A stretch of 36,202 nucleotides of DNA. Source: a virus. The notes under the pieces are model-generated. The model saw nothing but the letters and a program-made list of their open reading frames with translations, ran no database searches and had not been told where the DNA came from. This document shows positions 1 through 8,680 of this stretch, piece after piece. Position numbers and translations under genes: made by a program. Where the stretch lies: positions 1 to 36,202 of the IMG/VR virus record IMGVR_UViG_3300047157_000159. One strand, written 5' to 3'. The stretch's first letter is position 1. Every line of letters begins with the position of its first letter.

Positions 1-179
1 GGCGTCGCCACTTCCTCTTCGGCGTACGTTGTGGGTCACTACGGGGTACTTAACCCTGCGGGTTGCGTCCTTTGTCCGTCCTCGGACTGAGTCCTGCGGT
101 GAGCGACCTAGCCTGCGGGTTCGGTGTGGTGCTGATGACACCCCAGGGGGGGAGGGTGCGGTGGCCTCTAACTACGAAG
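1..179. repeat. Left copy of 179-bp terminal direct repeat
   Basis: Bases 1-179 are identical to bases 36024-36202, read base by base, including the seven-G run. The simplest reading is a direct terminal repeat of a linear phage genome, as made by T7-like packaging; a circular assembly with overlapping ends gives the same picture. Inside are small inverted repeats, for example GTCCG-TCCT-CGGAC, and two copies of CTGCGGGTT. No convincing gene lies here: the two open frames on opposite strands have no ribosome binding site and low-complexity translations. Confidence 0.85.
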
Positions 180-499
180 GTGCCACCCCCGTTTACTAGA
201 ACCGAATTTCGAAAAAAAAGGGAGGATGCGTGGGTGAAGGGACTCATCCTTCGTCTAGGTAAAACACTAATGCCTGGGGTTACTACGATTCTCTGAATTG
301 CAGACAACACAAAACACTGTAAAAACAGTCGATTTAGGCCAGAAATGACGAGCTAACTGCTGGATTACTACAAATCAATCACGGGTTTCGTGTCTACCCT
401 AACTACTGCTCTCGTTCGTTAGGCGGGCTGTGCCATCTGTCTGATATCGTCTCTCGGATTTCCCGAGCCTCTGCCCCGTAGCATATCCTCCTAGCACAA

Positions 500-571
500 T
501 ACACCTTATTAACTAATCAGCACAATAAGTATTGCAATCGAGTTTTACACCTTATTACTATTCGCTATATA
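500..571 (+). promoter_or_regulatory. Direct repeats and candidate sigma70-like promoter before the virion operon
   Basis: The 12-mer TACACCTTATTA occurs at 500-511 and again at 546-557, 46 bases apart. The second copy overlaps a possible -35 box TTTACA (544-549); 16 bases later is TATATA (566-571) as a possible -10 box. The spacing suits a host sigma70 promoter driving the rightward virion genes, and the repeat could be an operator. A related sequence, TACACCCTTTTATT, lies in the divergent control region at 30021-30034. This is pattern reading only. Confidence 0.4.
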
Positions 572-687
572 GAGATCAGGATAGTTATACCCATGACTAG
601 CACAGCATTGCTAGAAATAGCGGAAAACGACAGTCAAAAGAAGATAGATGACGACTGTAGCTAAGTTTCCTGGCTCAGGGTGGTCAG

Positions 688-795
688 GTGCAGTCTTTTG
701 CAAAGAAAGACCATGAGCAGGCCCAAAAAGACTACAGGAAGGCTAGACGGCTTCAATGCAAGGCTTACCGCCAAGCGGCCCTTGCTAAGTTATAA
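688..795 (+). CDS. Doubtful short basic peptide (35 aa)
   Basis: A GTG-initiated frame of 35 codons ends 30 bases before the small terminase. Its translation is highly charged and helical-looking (contains KKDHEQAQKDYRKARR), unlike random sequence, but the ribosome binding site is weak and the frame is short. It could be a small regulatory peptide, a remnant of a longer gene, or chance. No family is recognised. Confidence 0.25.
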   Translation: MQSFAKKDHEQAQKDYRKARRLQCKAYRQAALAKL

Positions 796-825
796 CTAAT
801 TAACTTGTTTATAACCAAATGATCT

Positions 826-1236
826 ATGGCTGATGACGTACTAGAAAAGCAACTCCAGAAGCGGCTTGACCAGAAGGCCGATATTGCCGCTCGCTCTGCA
901 GAAAAGAAGAAGAAGGGGTTAACCCGCAACAACCAGAACGCCATGCCTGTTATGACCAAGGCAGATCAGACCAGAAGGATGCATGAGCTAAAGGCTCGGT
1001 TCCTATCCAGCAAGAAGCTAGAGCCGTTTGTTAAGAAGCTATTTGATATAGCCATGGATGATGACCACGACGGTCAGATGCAGGCTATGAAGATGGTGGC
1101 TGACCGAATACTGCCCGCCGCTGGCTTCTCTGGTGAGGAAAAGAAATCCTCTGCCGTCCAAATCAACATTACCGGCCTACAGGTGGAGTCTATCCAAGAG
1201 AAGCCTGTTGATGACACGCCTGTGAGTATTCAGTGA
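826..1236 (+). CDS. terS: Putative terminase small subunit
   Basis: This 136-residue protein is the first gene of the virion operon and overlaps the large terminase by four bases (GTGA). The N-terminal 35 residues are lysine-rich and charged; a helical segment around residues 55-100 (including EPFVKKLFDIAMDD and a run ending DRILPAAGF) resembles the helical core of small terminases, and the C-terminus is a polar tail. Small terminases bind the packaging site and deliver DNA to the large subunit. The assignment rests mainly on position; no diagnostic motif is visible. No clear ribosome binding site precedes the ATG, which is unusual for this genome. Confidence 0.6.
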   Translation: MADDVLEKQLQKRLDQKADIAARSAEKKKKGLTRNNQNAMPVMTKADQTRRMHELKARFLSSKKLEPFVKKLFDIAMDDDHDGQMQAMKMVADRILPAAGFSGEEKKSSAVQINITGLQVESIQEKPVDDTPVSIQ

Positions 1237-2480
1237 GTACTCTAGACCTCTCTTTATTGCCTTGGCAGGAAGAAGTGATGAACTCTTCTGCCCGCTTTAA
1301 GGTGGTTGCCGCTGGTCGCCGTACAGGAAAGTCCTATTTAGCCGCTATTTCTCTTATTTTAAAGGCGCTGGATGAGAAGGAGGGCAAGGTTTTCTATGTA
1401 GCCCCCACTCAAGGCCAAGCGCGGGACATTATGTGGCACACCCTCTTTGATATTGCTGGTGACATCATTGAGCGTAGCCACGTTAACAACCTGGAAATCA
1501 CCTTAGCGGGTGGAAATACCATATTTCTGAAGGGTGCTGACCGACCTGACACCTTACGCGGGGTAAGCCTCAAGTACTTGGTGCTGGATGAGTACGCATT
1601 CTGCAAGCCAGACGTATTTGACAACATTTTGCGCCCCGCATTGGCTGACCGACAGGGCGATATGCTCGCCATTGGTACACCAGAGGGCCGAAATCACTTC
1701 TATGATATGTATACCGGCGCTCAAAACTGGGAAAACTGGGACTGCTTCCACTTTACGAGCTTTGATAACCCCCTAGTACCCAAGTCAGAGATAGAAAACG
1801 CCCGAAATACCCTACCAGCCTACGCTTTCCAGCAGGAATTCATGGCCAGCTTTGATGCTAGGACCGGAAGCCTGTTTGATACCGAGAAATTCAACTACCA
1901 CACCAAAGCCGACGAGCCTGGGGACCACTATATCTCTATTGACCTTGCTGGCTTTAAGCAACAGGGCCAACGAAAGGCCAAAAAGCGCGATAACTCAGCC
2001 ATTGCCGTTACAAAGGTCGCGCCTAGTGGACGCTGGTATGTGGAAGACATTATTTATGGGCAATGGTCACTGGATGAAACGTGCCAAAAAATATTCGACG
2101 CAGTAGAAAAGTACAAACCAATAAAGGTGGGCATGGAAAGGGGCATAGCACAGCAAGCCGTCATGTCTCCGATGTCAGATCTGATGAGAAGGCGTGGAAG
2201 ATTGTTCCGCGTGGAACTTCTTACTCACGGTAATCAGAAAAAAGAGGACAGGATTGCTTGGGCTTTAGCTGGTCGCTTTGAAAACGACATGATCTCCCTA
2301 AAAAAGGGGGAGTGGAATACTCGTTTTGCTGACGAGGCCGCTAACTTCCCATCAACCCTTGTCCATGATGACCTAATTGACGCCCTCTCATATTGCGATC
2401 AGATGGCTCAGCTTGCCTACCTTGATGGCGTTGAGCTTGATGACGAGTGGGAAGTCCTAGACGCGGTAGCGGGATACTAG
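1233..2480 (+). CDS. terL: Terminase large subunit (packaging ATPase/nuclease)
   Basis: This 415-residue protein is the DNA-packaging motor. The Walker A motif GRRTGKS is at residues 28-34 and the Walker B-like LVLDEYA at about 116-122. The C-terminal nuclease domain shows YISIDLAG near residue 232, an acidic residue in KVGMERG near 300, and HDDLIDALSY near 377, matching the RNase H-like terminase nuclease. Length is normal for the family. The GTG start overlaps the stop of the small terminase, and the portal gene begins one base after its stop, so the three are probably translationally coupled. It would dock on the portal and translocate DNA into the prohead, cutting at the terminal repeat if the genome is T7-like. 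Confidence 0.95.
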   Translation: MSTLDLSLLPWQEEVMNSSARFKVVAAGRRTGKSYLAAISLILKALDEKEGKVFYVAPTQGQARDIMWHTLFDIAGDIIERSHVNNLEITLAGGNTIFLKGADRPDTLRGVSLKYLVLDEYAFCKPDVFDNILRPALADRQGDMLAIGTPEGRNHFYDMYTGAQNWENWDCFHFTSFDNPLVPKSEIENARNTLPAYAFQQEFMASFDARTGSLFDTEKFNYHTKADEPGDHYISIDLAGFKQQGQRKAKKRDNSAIAVTKVAPSGRWYVEDIIYGQWSLDETCQKIFDAVEKYKPIKVGMERGIAQQAVMSPMSDLMRRRGRLFRVELLTHGNQKKEDRIAWALAGRFENDMISLKKGEWNTRFADEAANFPSTLVHDDLIDALSYCDQMAQLAYLDGVELDDEWEVLDAVAGY

Positions 2481-2481
2481 A

Positions 2482-4575
2482 ATGGCAATACACGAAGACT
2501 TAGAGCATATCGGCGTTTCTCACGGCCTGCATGAGTGGGTTGAATCCCTCACCGAAGAGTGGCGAAACCATTTTGAGGCTAACTACGCCACCAAGATGGA
2601 GGAATACTATCGCCTGTGGAGGGGCCAGTGGGCTGAATCTGACAAGATGCGCCAATCCGAACGCTCCAAGCTCATTGCTCCCGCCCTACAGCAAGCAGTT
2701 GAGTCATCAGTAGCCGAGATCGAGACAGCCAGTTTCTCGCAAGCATTCATGTTCGACATCGAAGACGATGGCGAGCAAGCCCAGAATCCACCCCCTGCTC
2801 CCCAAGGGCAATCACCCCAGCAAGCTCCTATGCCCCAAATGCCCACGGGTCAGGGTGGTGGTGCTTCTAAGTCAGAAGCCGCCGCAGTACGTTCCAGACT
2901 CCATCATGATATGGAGCGGGCCAACTACAGAGCGGCTATTGGCGAGATCCTGATTAACTCCGCTGTATTTGGCACAGGTATTGGCGAGCTAATCATTGAG
3001 GAAAGCACTGAATACGTTCCTGCCACCCAGCCAATGGAGGGAATGCCGGAAGGGTCAAGCCTTATTGAGTATGGGGTAGAGAAGAAGACCCGCCCCATCG
3101 TTAAGCTGAACCCCGTCCTGCCCAGGAACTTTTTGATAGACCCCAACGCTACCTGTGTATCAAGTGCTTTGGGCGTTTGTGTAGATGAGTTTGTCTCTAT
3201 CCACCATATACAGATGCTTCAGGAGTCAGGCGTATATCGGGACACAGTCAATATTACTGAAGATGCCTCACGCGATGACATTGAGGCTGATCCAGAGATT
3301 ACCAGCCAGCCCAAGTCAAAGGTACACGTTAAGCGGTACTACGGGTTAGTGCCTACTAACCTGCTGAAGGAAGAGGGTGCCACCTTAGAGGAAGACCAGA
3401 AAGATCAAATGTACACAGAGGCGGTGGTTGTTATCGCTGATGGCGAGATCCTCAAGGCCCAAGCAAGTCCCTACATGTGCCAAGACAGGCCGATTGTTGC
3501 CTTTCCTTGGGATGTAGTACCCAGCCGGTTTTGGGGTCGTGGTGTCTGCGAGAAGGGCTATATGGCTCAGAAGGCGCTAGACGCAGAAATGAGGGCGAGG
3601 ATCGATGCGCTTGCATTGACTACTCACCCAATGATGGCGGTGGATGCTACCCGCATCCCGAGAGGGGATAAGTTTGAGGTACGCCCCGGCAAGATGCTGT
3701 TGACCAATGGCGCTCCCCAAGATGCGCTAATGCCCTTCAACTTTGGATCGCTTAATCAGATCAGTTTTAACCAAGCGCAGAGTTTGCAGATGATGGTGCA
3801 ACAGGCCACAGGTGGCGTAGACGCCGCTGAGATGGCTAAAGGCCCATCAAGCGACACAACTGCCGCTGGTATCTCAATGTCCATGGGCGCGGTTATGAAG
3901 CGTCAGAGACGTACCTTGGTCAACTTCCAAGAATCCTTTTTTAAGCCGCTAATCAAGAAAACAGCTTGGCGGTATATGCAGTTCGATCCCGAGAAGTATC
4001 CATCAAAGGATTACCACTTCTCTGTTGTTAGCTCTCTTGGCGTTATTGCTAGGGAGTACGAGGTAGGCCAGCTTTCTCAGATCATGCAGGTCATTCCTCC
4101 GCAGTCTCCGCTACACGGTGAGGTGCTTAAGGCCATCATTAGCCACCTTAGTATCACTTCTAAGGAAGAGCTACTGGAGAAGATTGACCAAGCTAATCAG
4201 CCCAACCCCCAGGCCCAGCAAGCACAGCAGGCCCAACAGCAAGCACAGATGGAGCTACAGAAAGCGCAGTCCACTGTACTCATGGCTCAGGCTGAAGAGG
4301 CTAAGGGCAGGGCCGCTAAGTACGCGGTTGAAGCAGAGATCATGCCCAAAGAGACAGTCCTTAAATACTCAGATATGGATAAGGACGGCAAGATTGATGC
4401 TGACTTCCAGCAGAAGGTCAAGCTAGCGCAGATGCTCATGGATGAAGACAAGTGGAACGTCGAGAAGGAAGAGCGACGAGCAAACATGGCTAACAAGTCA
4501 CAAGAGCAGGAAATGCTTCAAAAGATGCTTCAGCCACAACAGCCACCCATGCCTGAGGAGCCGCAGATACAGTGA
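2482..4575 (+). CDS. Portal (head-tail connector) protein
   Basis: This 697-residue protein fits the large portal proteins of podoviruses. The N-terminus holds a typical LWRGQWAESDKMRQSERSK segment, followed by a Pro/Gln-rich insertion near residues 95-130. The central region, with PRNFLIDPNAT and PSRFWGRGVCEKGYM, is characteristic of the family. After about residue 570 comes a Gln/Ala-rich helical tail and then DMDKDGKIDADF near residue 630, which resembles a calcium-binding EF loop but lacks the usual acidic residue at position 12. Portals form the dodecameric ring through which DNA enters and leaves. It sits directly between terminase and the collagen-like gene, overlapping the latter by four bases (GTGA). 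Confidence 0.9.
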   Translation: MAIHEDLEHIGVSHGLHEWVESLTEEWRNHFEANYATKMEEYYRLWRGQWAESDKMRQSERSKLIAPALQQAVESSVAEIETASFSQAFMFDIEDDGEQAQNPPPAPQGQSPQQAPMPQMPTGQGGGASKSEAAAVRSRLHHDMERANYRAAIGEILINSAVFGTGIGELIIEESTEYVPATQPMEGMPEGSSLIEYGVEKKTRPIVKLNPVLPRNFLIDPNATCVSSALGVCVDEFVSIHHIQMLQESGVYRDTVNITEDASRDDIEADPEITSQPKSKVHVKRYYGLVPTNLLKEEGATLEEDQKDQMYTEAVVVIADGEILKAQASPYMCQDRPIVAFPWDVVPSRFWGRGVCEKGYMAQKALDAEMRARIDALALTTHPMMAVDATRIPRGDKFEVRPGKMLLTNGAPQDALMPFNFGSLNQISFNQAQSLQMMVQQATGGVDAAEMAKGPSSDTTAAGISMSMGAVMKRQRRTLVNFQESFFKPLIKKTAWRYMQFDPEKYPSKDYHFSVVSSLGVIAREYEVGQLSQIMQVIPPQSPLHGEVLKAIISHLSITSKEELLEKIDQANQPNPQAQQAQQAQQQAQMELQKAQSTVLMAQAEEAKGRAAKYAVEAEIMPKETVLKYSDMDKDGKIDADFQQKVKLAQMLMDEDKWNVEKEERRANMANKSQEQEMLQKMLQPQQPPMPEEPQIQ

Positions 4576-6239
4576 ATGCCGCAGTTGACAGCATTAGCTT
4601 AGTAACGATCATTGCGTTAATTCGCAAGGAGATTGCTGAGTCTCGCGTTGACGGCAAGGCAGGGAAGGATGGCAAGCAAGGCGCTAAAGGTGAGCGCGGT
4701 GCAAAAGGTGACACCGGCCCCCAGGGAAAGATAGGCCCGAAGGGTGGGGATGGTAAGCAAGGAAAGTCTGGTAAGGATGGCAAAGACGGCAAAGATGGTA
4801 AGGATGCTGAAGAAGCTGTAGGCATTGCTAACATTGAGCAGGACGTTGATAACGCCATTGTTGTGACCATGACTGATGGCACGACCTACACCATTGAAAT
4901 GCCCTTGGGTAAGAACACAGAGGTTCACTACAAGGTAAATGGTGGCGGTAGTAGTGGTGGTCAATCAGGCTCTATAGACCTATCTGGTTATGTAGAAAAG
5001 CCCACCAGCAACACAACTTGGATGGTCTATAAAAAGGGCGCGCCAAATAAAGGCTGGGCGCCTGTCACTACTGACCTAGTAGCCACAAACCCTGGCGTTG
5101 TATTCCGTGACGCTAAGGGCCGCTTCAAATCACCGGACACGGTGCCTGACTTAAAGAATCAGCTTGAGGTAAACCGCTGGTTTGTTGAGCAGTTAGAGGC
5201 TTCTGGCCTTCCTGTTTACATACAGCCTGGTGAGCCAGACAGAAAGTTAGATGGCGATCTCTGGTTTAACAATGATGAAGATGTCATGCAGTTGTTTGTA
5301 TGGCACGTTGATTCTGATGCTTGGATTCCTGTTGCTCCTCCTACAACTTTAGAAGGCAGGGTAACTACTGGCGAAGCAACACAGCAGGCCATCATTGACC
5401 AGATACAAGCGAGCCTTGCTGATCAGGAAGAGATAAAGAACAAGGTCAAGGCGCTAGAGGGCGCTGTTGGAAACCACAGCCTAGTGTTCACGATGCTTAA
5501 CGCTAACGTCAGAGAGGGTGAGTTCAACCTCAAAGATGGCGCAATGCAACTAACAAACACGATCTCATCTGCTAGTTACATTAGTCTTTCTGGCACTGAT
5601 CGCAACGGCAACACTATTGACCTTGACCGCATTACAGAGGGTGATGTTTTGCGGCTGGCTGATATATCTGGTCAGGTAGCGGAGCTAAAGGTAAACAGCG
5701 GTACGAACGGGATATTTGAATTTACTAAGTTAAGCGGCGCTCTGGACAGGCTTTCAGACTACCCACATGACTTTATTCTGTTGAGTAGCTTTGACCCCGC
5801 TGGCCTTGCAACGATTGACTATGTAGACATTCAGTTAGAGTCACTGCGAGCAGAAATCGCATACATGAAGAACAAGCCTCCGGGCAATCCGTTCTTGTAC
5901 ACAACCTCTTCTCTTGGCGCTGGAGAATTTTCCTATACGGACTCTGGTGGGAAAAAGCGCATGAGGCTTAACAAGACTGATGCAGATGGTTTTGCTTGGA
6001 TGAATAACAGCGGAGTGCAAGACGCCAACACAAGCGATCACTACAGCACTGCCTTCACAGTCAGGTACTGGGATGAAGTCTCAAAGACTTGGAAGATGAA
6101 AATGACGGGCTTCCTGACGAGAATTGATTGGCACACAGATGATGCCTATTTCTACATACAGCTTCACTACAGCAAAGATGGGGTGGCAGGCTTTAGCAGT
6201 GGTCTTAAATACTACATCACCGTTGGGGGGATCATCTAA
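4572..6239 (+). CDS. Collagen-like virion protein, probable fibre or decoration
   Basis: This 555-residue protein starts with a short helical segment, then Gly-X-Y triplets from about residue 28 to 78 (for example GKAGKDGKQGAKGERGAKGD) that predict a collagen-type triple helix, so a trimer is likely. A Gly/Ser linker near residue 125 leads to a region resembling phage fibre modules, including PGEPDRKLDGDLWFNN, a helical stretch and a beta-rich C-terminal domain of unknown type. Such proteins usually are exposed fibres or capsid decorations. It overlaps the portal gene (GTGA) and the next collagen-like gene (TAATG). The location between portal and scaffold is unusual for a tail fibre. Exact role not established. 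Confidence 0.75.
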   Translation: MNAAVDSISLVTIIALIRKEIAESRVDGKAGKDGKQGAKGERGAKGDTGPQGKIGPKGGDGKQGKSGKDGKDGKDGKDAEEAVGIANIEQDVDNAIVVTMTDGTTYTIEMPLGKNTEVHYKVNGGGSSGGQSGSIDLSGYVEKPTSNTTWMVYKKGAPNKGWAPVTTDLVATNPGVVFRDAKGRFKSPDTVPDLKNQLEVNRWFVEQLEASGLPVYIQPGEPDRKLDGDLWFNNDEDVMQLFVWHVDSDAWIPVAPPTTLEGRVTTGEATQQAIIDQIQASLADQEEIKNKVKALEGAVGNHSLVFTMLNANVREGEFNLKDGAMQLTNTISSASYISLSGTDRNGNTIDLDRITEGDVLRLADISGQVAELKVNSGTNGIFEFTKLSGALDRLSDYPHDFILLSSFDPAGLATIDYVDIQLESLRAEIAYMKNKPPGNPFLYTTSSLGAGEFSYTDSGGKKRMRLNKTDADGFAWMNNSGVQDANTSDHYSTAFTVRYWDEVSKTWKMKMTGFLTRIDWHTDDAYFYIQLHYSKDGVAGFSSGLKYYITVGGII

Positions 6240-7291
6240 TGTCTTATTCATTCCCTAAAGGTGAGGCTGATGGCTTTGAGGTAACGCTTTCTAATGGTGT
6301 TACTTATAGATACAGCAAGGGTAACAATCTCTGGCAGGTAGCTTCTGTTGAAGGCGCTGGAGGAGGAGAAGGCACTCCGGGTAAAGATGGCGAAGACGGA
6401 GCGCCGGGAAGAGATGGCGTTGACGGCAAGGACGGAGACCCCGGTAAAGATGGGGTAGACGGCAAGGATGGCGAAGACGGTGCCAGCATCAAGGGTGACA
6501 AAGGCGAAGACGGAAAAGATGGTGCTGACGGCAAAGATGGAGCCGATGGTGACTCATTCTTTACAGATCTTGGCAACAGCACCATTCAATACTTTGGTAA
6601 TGAGCTACAAGTCACCATGATGAACGAGCCATTTCATGTGGGGGCAAAGCTAGGAAATGACATTAGTTGTTCTGGTAGGTTTGTCTCTGGCACTGAATGC
6701 TTTGTAGGTGGGTCTATCGGCATAAAGTTAGACGGCAACGCAAGCTCAATTGTCCCTGTTGATAACATGGGCAGGCCAAAGGTAGGGATTGATCTAGGCT
6801 CTACAGCCGCTAAATTTAAAGACGGAGACTTTACCGGAGAGGTAAGGGCCACTGCCTTTGTTGGTGATGGCAGTCAGTTAACCGGCTTAACTACAGCTTC
6901 TGCTCCTTCTGCTCCAGTTACTGTAATGCTAAAGGCGGCGCATCAAAAAGACATGAACCCTGACGTTAGGAAGTTTTCATTTGTAGACCCAGATTATATG
7001 GGGCCGGGAAATCCCGGTGCGGTCAACAGGCCGGATCAGGCAAAGGTTATACGTTACGACTGCTCTGATTCAGATTGGTTTAAGGATCTTAGTGTTACTG
7101 GATTTGGTTATATCCGCGTTAGGGATCAAAGTCACGGTGATGTTCTCTACTTTGACGGCAATGTAAAGAGCGCAAAGAAGGATGGTGACATCCTAGAGTT
7201 TGCTCTTGAAGACATATTTGGAAGGAATGTTGCTGTTGGTGAGGGTGACAACTTCCACATTGAGTTGTTTGGCTGTTTGGAGCAGAAGTAA
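6239..7291 (+). CDS. Second collagen-like fibre protein
   Basis: This 350-residue protein has a small N-terminal domain, Gly-X-Y repeats from about residue 41 to 103 rich in GKDGXDG, and a C-terminal part with the fibre-type motif AFVGDGSQLTGL near residue 205-216, common where phage fibre shafts meet their tips. The last 120 residues look beta-rich and may be the exposed tip. It begins on the stop of the preceding collagen-like gene (TAATG), so the two are probably co-translated and may work in the same fibre. Receptor binding is a reasonable inference, not shown by any catalytic or binding motif. Confidence 0.75.
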   Translation: MSYSFPKGEADGFEVTLSNGVTYRYSKGNNLWQVASVEGAGGGEGTPGKDGEDGAPGRDGVDGKDGDPGKDGVDGKDGEDGASIKGDKGEDGKDGADGKDGADGDSFFTDLGNSTIQYFGNELQVTMMNEPFHVGAKLGNDISCSGRFVSGTECFVGGSIGIKLDGNASSIVPVDNMGRPKVGIDLGSTAAKFKDGDFTGEVRATAFVGDGSQLTGLTTASAPSAPVTVMLKAAHQKDMNPDVRKFSFVDPDYMGPGNPGAVNRPDQAKVIRYDCSDSDWFKDLSVTGFGYIRVRDQSHGDVLYFDGNVKSAKKDGDILEFALEDIFGRNVAVGEGDNFHIELFGCLEQK

Positions 7292-7470
7292 TGTCTATGA
7301 TCTCAAAGATACAGTTTGATGAGCTAGTGGCTAACACCACTACCTATTTGCAGGAGCATTCCATGCAGATTGCTAGGCTGGAACGTCAGGTAGCTGAGCT
7401 AAATGACAGGCTGACTCACATGGAGAACAGGAAGAAACCTGGACCCAAGCCAAAGGTCCAAGCCGCATGA
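7291..7470 (+). CDS. Small coiled-coil protein with basic tail (59 aa)
   Basis: The ATG overlaps the last base of the preceding stop, and the stop overlaps the next gene as ATGA, so it fits exactly into the operon. Residues about 18-46 form heptads (including QIARLERQVAELNDRL) typical of a coiled coil, and the end KKPGPKPKVQ is basic and AT-hook-like. It could be a small DNA- or scaffold-associated head protein. No family was recognised, but its fit between neighbours and coding character make it a credible gene. Confidence 0.75.
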   Translation: MSMISKIQFDELVANTTTYLQEHSMQIARLERQVAELNDRLTHMENRKKPGPKPKVQAA

Positions 7471-7703
7471 GCATTAGCCAGCAAGACATAGAAGACGCTC
7501 TGGATGTATTCATGATGCCGGGGTGGAAACGGTTAATAGAAGAGGTAGAAGAGCAAATGGAGCTAGTTACTATTGACTCCTGCTCGACTATTGAAGACTT
7601 ACATTTCTCTAAGGGCAGGCTGGCTGTACTCAGAATGTTCTCGGGGTATGAAGATTACGTTAGATCTAGCGCGGAAGCTGACGATGAATACGATCTTCAA
7701 TGA
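7467..7703 (+). CDS. Small conserved-looking head-region protein (78 aa)
   Basis: An acidic helical protein beginning inside the previous stop (ATGA). It contains a WKRLIEEVEEQMEL helix and an FSKGRLAVLRMF segment, a pattern I associate with small proteins just before the scaffold in podovirus genomes. Its function there is unknown to me; assembly or head completion is an inference from position. The stop is followed by an 89-base gap with hairpins before the scaffold gene. Confidence 0.7.
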   Translation: MSISQQDIEDALDVFMMPGWKRLIEEVEEQMELVTIDSCSTIEDLHFSKGRLAVLRMFSGYEDYVRSSAEADDEYDLQ

Positions 7704-7705
7704 AT

Positions 7706-7724
7706 TTGCGTCACCGGGACGCAA
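7706..7724 (+). promoter_or_regulatory. Hairpin between small head gene and scaffold
   Basis: TTGCGTC and GACGCAA form a perfect 7-base stem with a 5-base loop directly after the stop of the small head gene. No T-run follows, so it is more likely a transcript-processing or stability element than a terminator. A second, weaker inverted pair (CAGGGG ... CCCCTG) and CCCTTAAAGGG lie between it and the scaffold ribosome binding site. Confidence 0.4.
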
Positions 7725-7792
7725 GTCAGGGGATAACCTGTACGGCCCCCTGTTTATTAATCCGATAACCCTTAAAGGGCCGGAGTTTACTA

Positions 7793-8641
7793 ATGGCTGA
7801 GATATTAGACGACATCAAAGAACCCGATCTTCAATTAGAAGAGGGAGAATCTGCTGGCAATATCATTGAGGATAACCACGAACAGGCCCCTGATGATATA
7901 GCTGATGAGGGCATAGTTGCGCCTGACGTTAGCACACAACCACTAGACCCCGAACCTGAATCCGAATTGCCGGAGAAGTATCAGGGCAAGAGCGCATCAG
8001 AGGTTATTGAGATGCACCGTGAGCTTGAGCGCCGTATGAGCAACCAAGGGAACGAGCTATCAAACCTTAGAAGCACTCTTGATGCGATGGCGCTTAATCA
8101 ATCACAAGCCCATGAACCGGAACCAGAGCCTATTACGGAGGCTGATTTCTTCTCTGACCCCACCAATACGGTGAACAGAGCAATAGACAATCATCCAGCC
8201 CTCCGTCAAGCCCAGGAAATGGCCCAGAAAATGGCCTATGCCCAAGGCTTGGCAACCCTTCAACAGCGTCACCCAGATGTCAAAGAGGTGCTAGGCAATG
8301 AGAAGTTCAAGGAATGGATTAAGGCGTCTAGTGCGCGTTTATCTCGTTACCAAAGAGCGGATCAAGTGGGAGATGTTGAGGAGGCTGATGACCTGATTTC
8401 AACTTTTAAAGCGTTGAATAAGGTTGAGGTCACCGCACAGGAGGTAAGTAAAAAGGCTCAAAAGCAGGCTGTGAAGAGTGCCAGTACCGGCGCTAGTCGC
8501 GGCAATTCCGATGTTCAAGGTTCTCGTCGTGTTTATAGACGGGCTGACATTCGTGAACTAATGCGAACCAATCCTCAACGGTACGAAGACCTGCAAGGCG
8601 AGATTATGCGGGCTTATGCCGAGGGGCGTGTTCGTGACTGA
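7793..8641 (+). CDS. Scaffold protein
   Basis: This 282-residue protein immediately precedes the capsid gene, the classic scaffold position. The first 65 residues are very acidic and disordered-looking, followed by PEKYQGKSASEVIEMHRELE, a motif seen in podovirus scaffolds, then a long helical region and a basic C-terminus (KKAQKQAVKS, VYRRADIREL) that would contact capsid subunits. Scaffolds guide prohead assembly around the portal and then leave. A GGAG box precedes the ATG. Confidence comes from composition, order and length; no enzymatic motif is expected. Confidence 0.85.
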   Translation: MAEILDDIKEPDLQLEEGESAGNIIEDNHEQAPDDIADEGIVAPDVSTQPLDPEPESELPEKYQGKSASEVIEMHRELERRMSNQGNELSNLRSTLDAMALNQSQAHEPEPEPITEADFFSDPTNTVNRAIDNHPALRQAQEMAQKMAYAQGLATLQQRHPDVKEVLGNEKFKEWIKASSARLSRYQRADQVGDVEEADDLISTFKALNKVEVTAQEVSKKAQKQAVKSASTGASRGNSDVQGSRRVYRRADIRELMRTNPQRYEDLQGEIMRAYAEGRVRD

Positions 8642-8644
8642 CGT

Positions 8645-8660
8645 TAGCACAAAAGTGCTA
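8645..8660 (+). promoter_or_regulatory. Hairpin just before the capsid ribosome binding site
   Basis: TAGCAC-AAAA-GTGCTA is a perfect 6-base stem with a 4-base loop, 7 bases before the strong AAGGAG of the capsid gene. A stem in this place could protect the 5' end of a processed capsid message or block ribosomes running in from upstream. No T-run follows, so termination is unlikely. Confidence 0.45.
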
Positions 8661-8680
8661 CACCTTTAAGGAGAAGTAAA

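Larger units (their letters stand above)
180..825. other. Left-end region without a clear gene
   Basis: About 650 bases precede the small terminase gene. It contains several small hairpins (ACTGT-AAAA-ACAGT at 316-329; CTAGCA with a 6-base loop and TGCTAG at 597-614), a candidate promoter near 544-571 and a doubtful short frame at 688-795. I see no tRNA. Together with the right end it would form a roughly 1.2 kb divergent control and packaging region if the ends are joined. Confidence 0.6.

Noticed and set aside
50-310. Open frames on both strands in the left terminal repeat
   Set aside because: They overlap each other, have no ribosome binding site, read as Pro/Arg-rich low-complexity protein, and only part is repeated at the right end.
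4490-4964. Long antisense frames opposite the collagen-like gene
   Set aside because: They are shadows of the Gly-X-Y repeat, giving Pro/Leu/Ser-rich translation without start signals; the same applies to 6304-6585.
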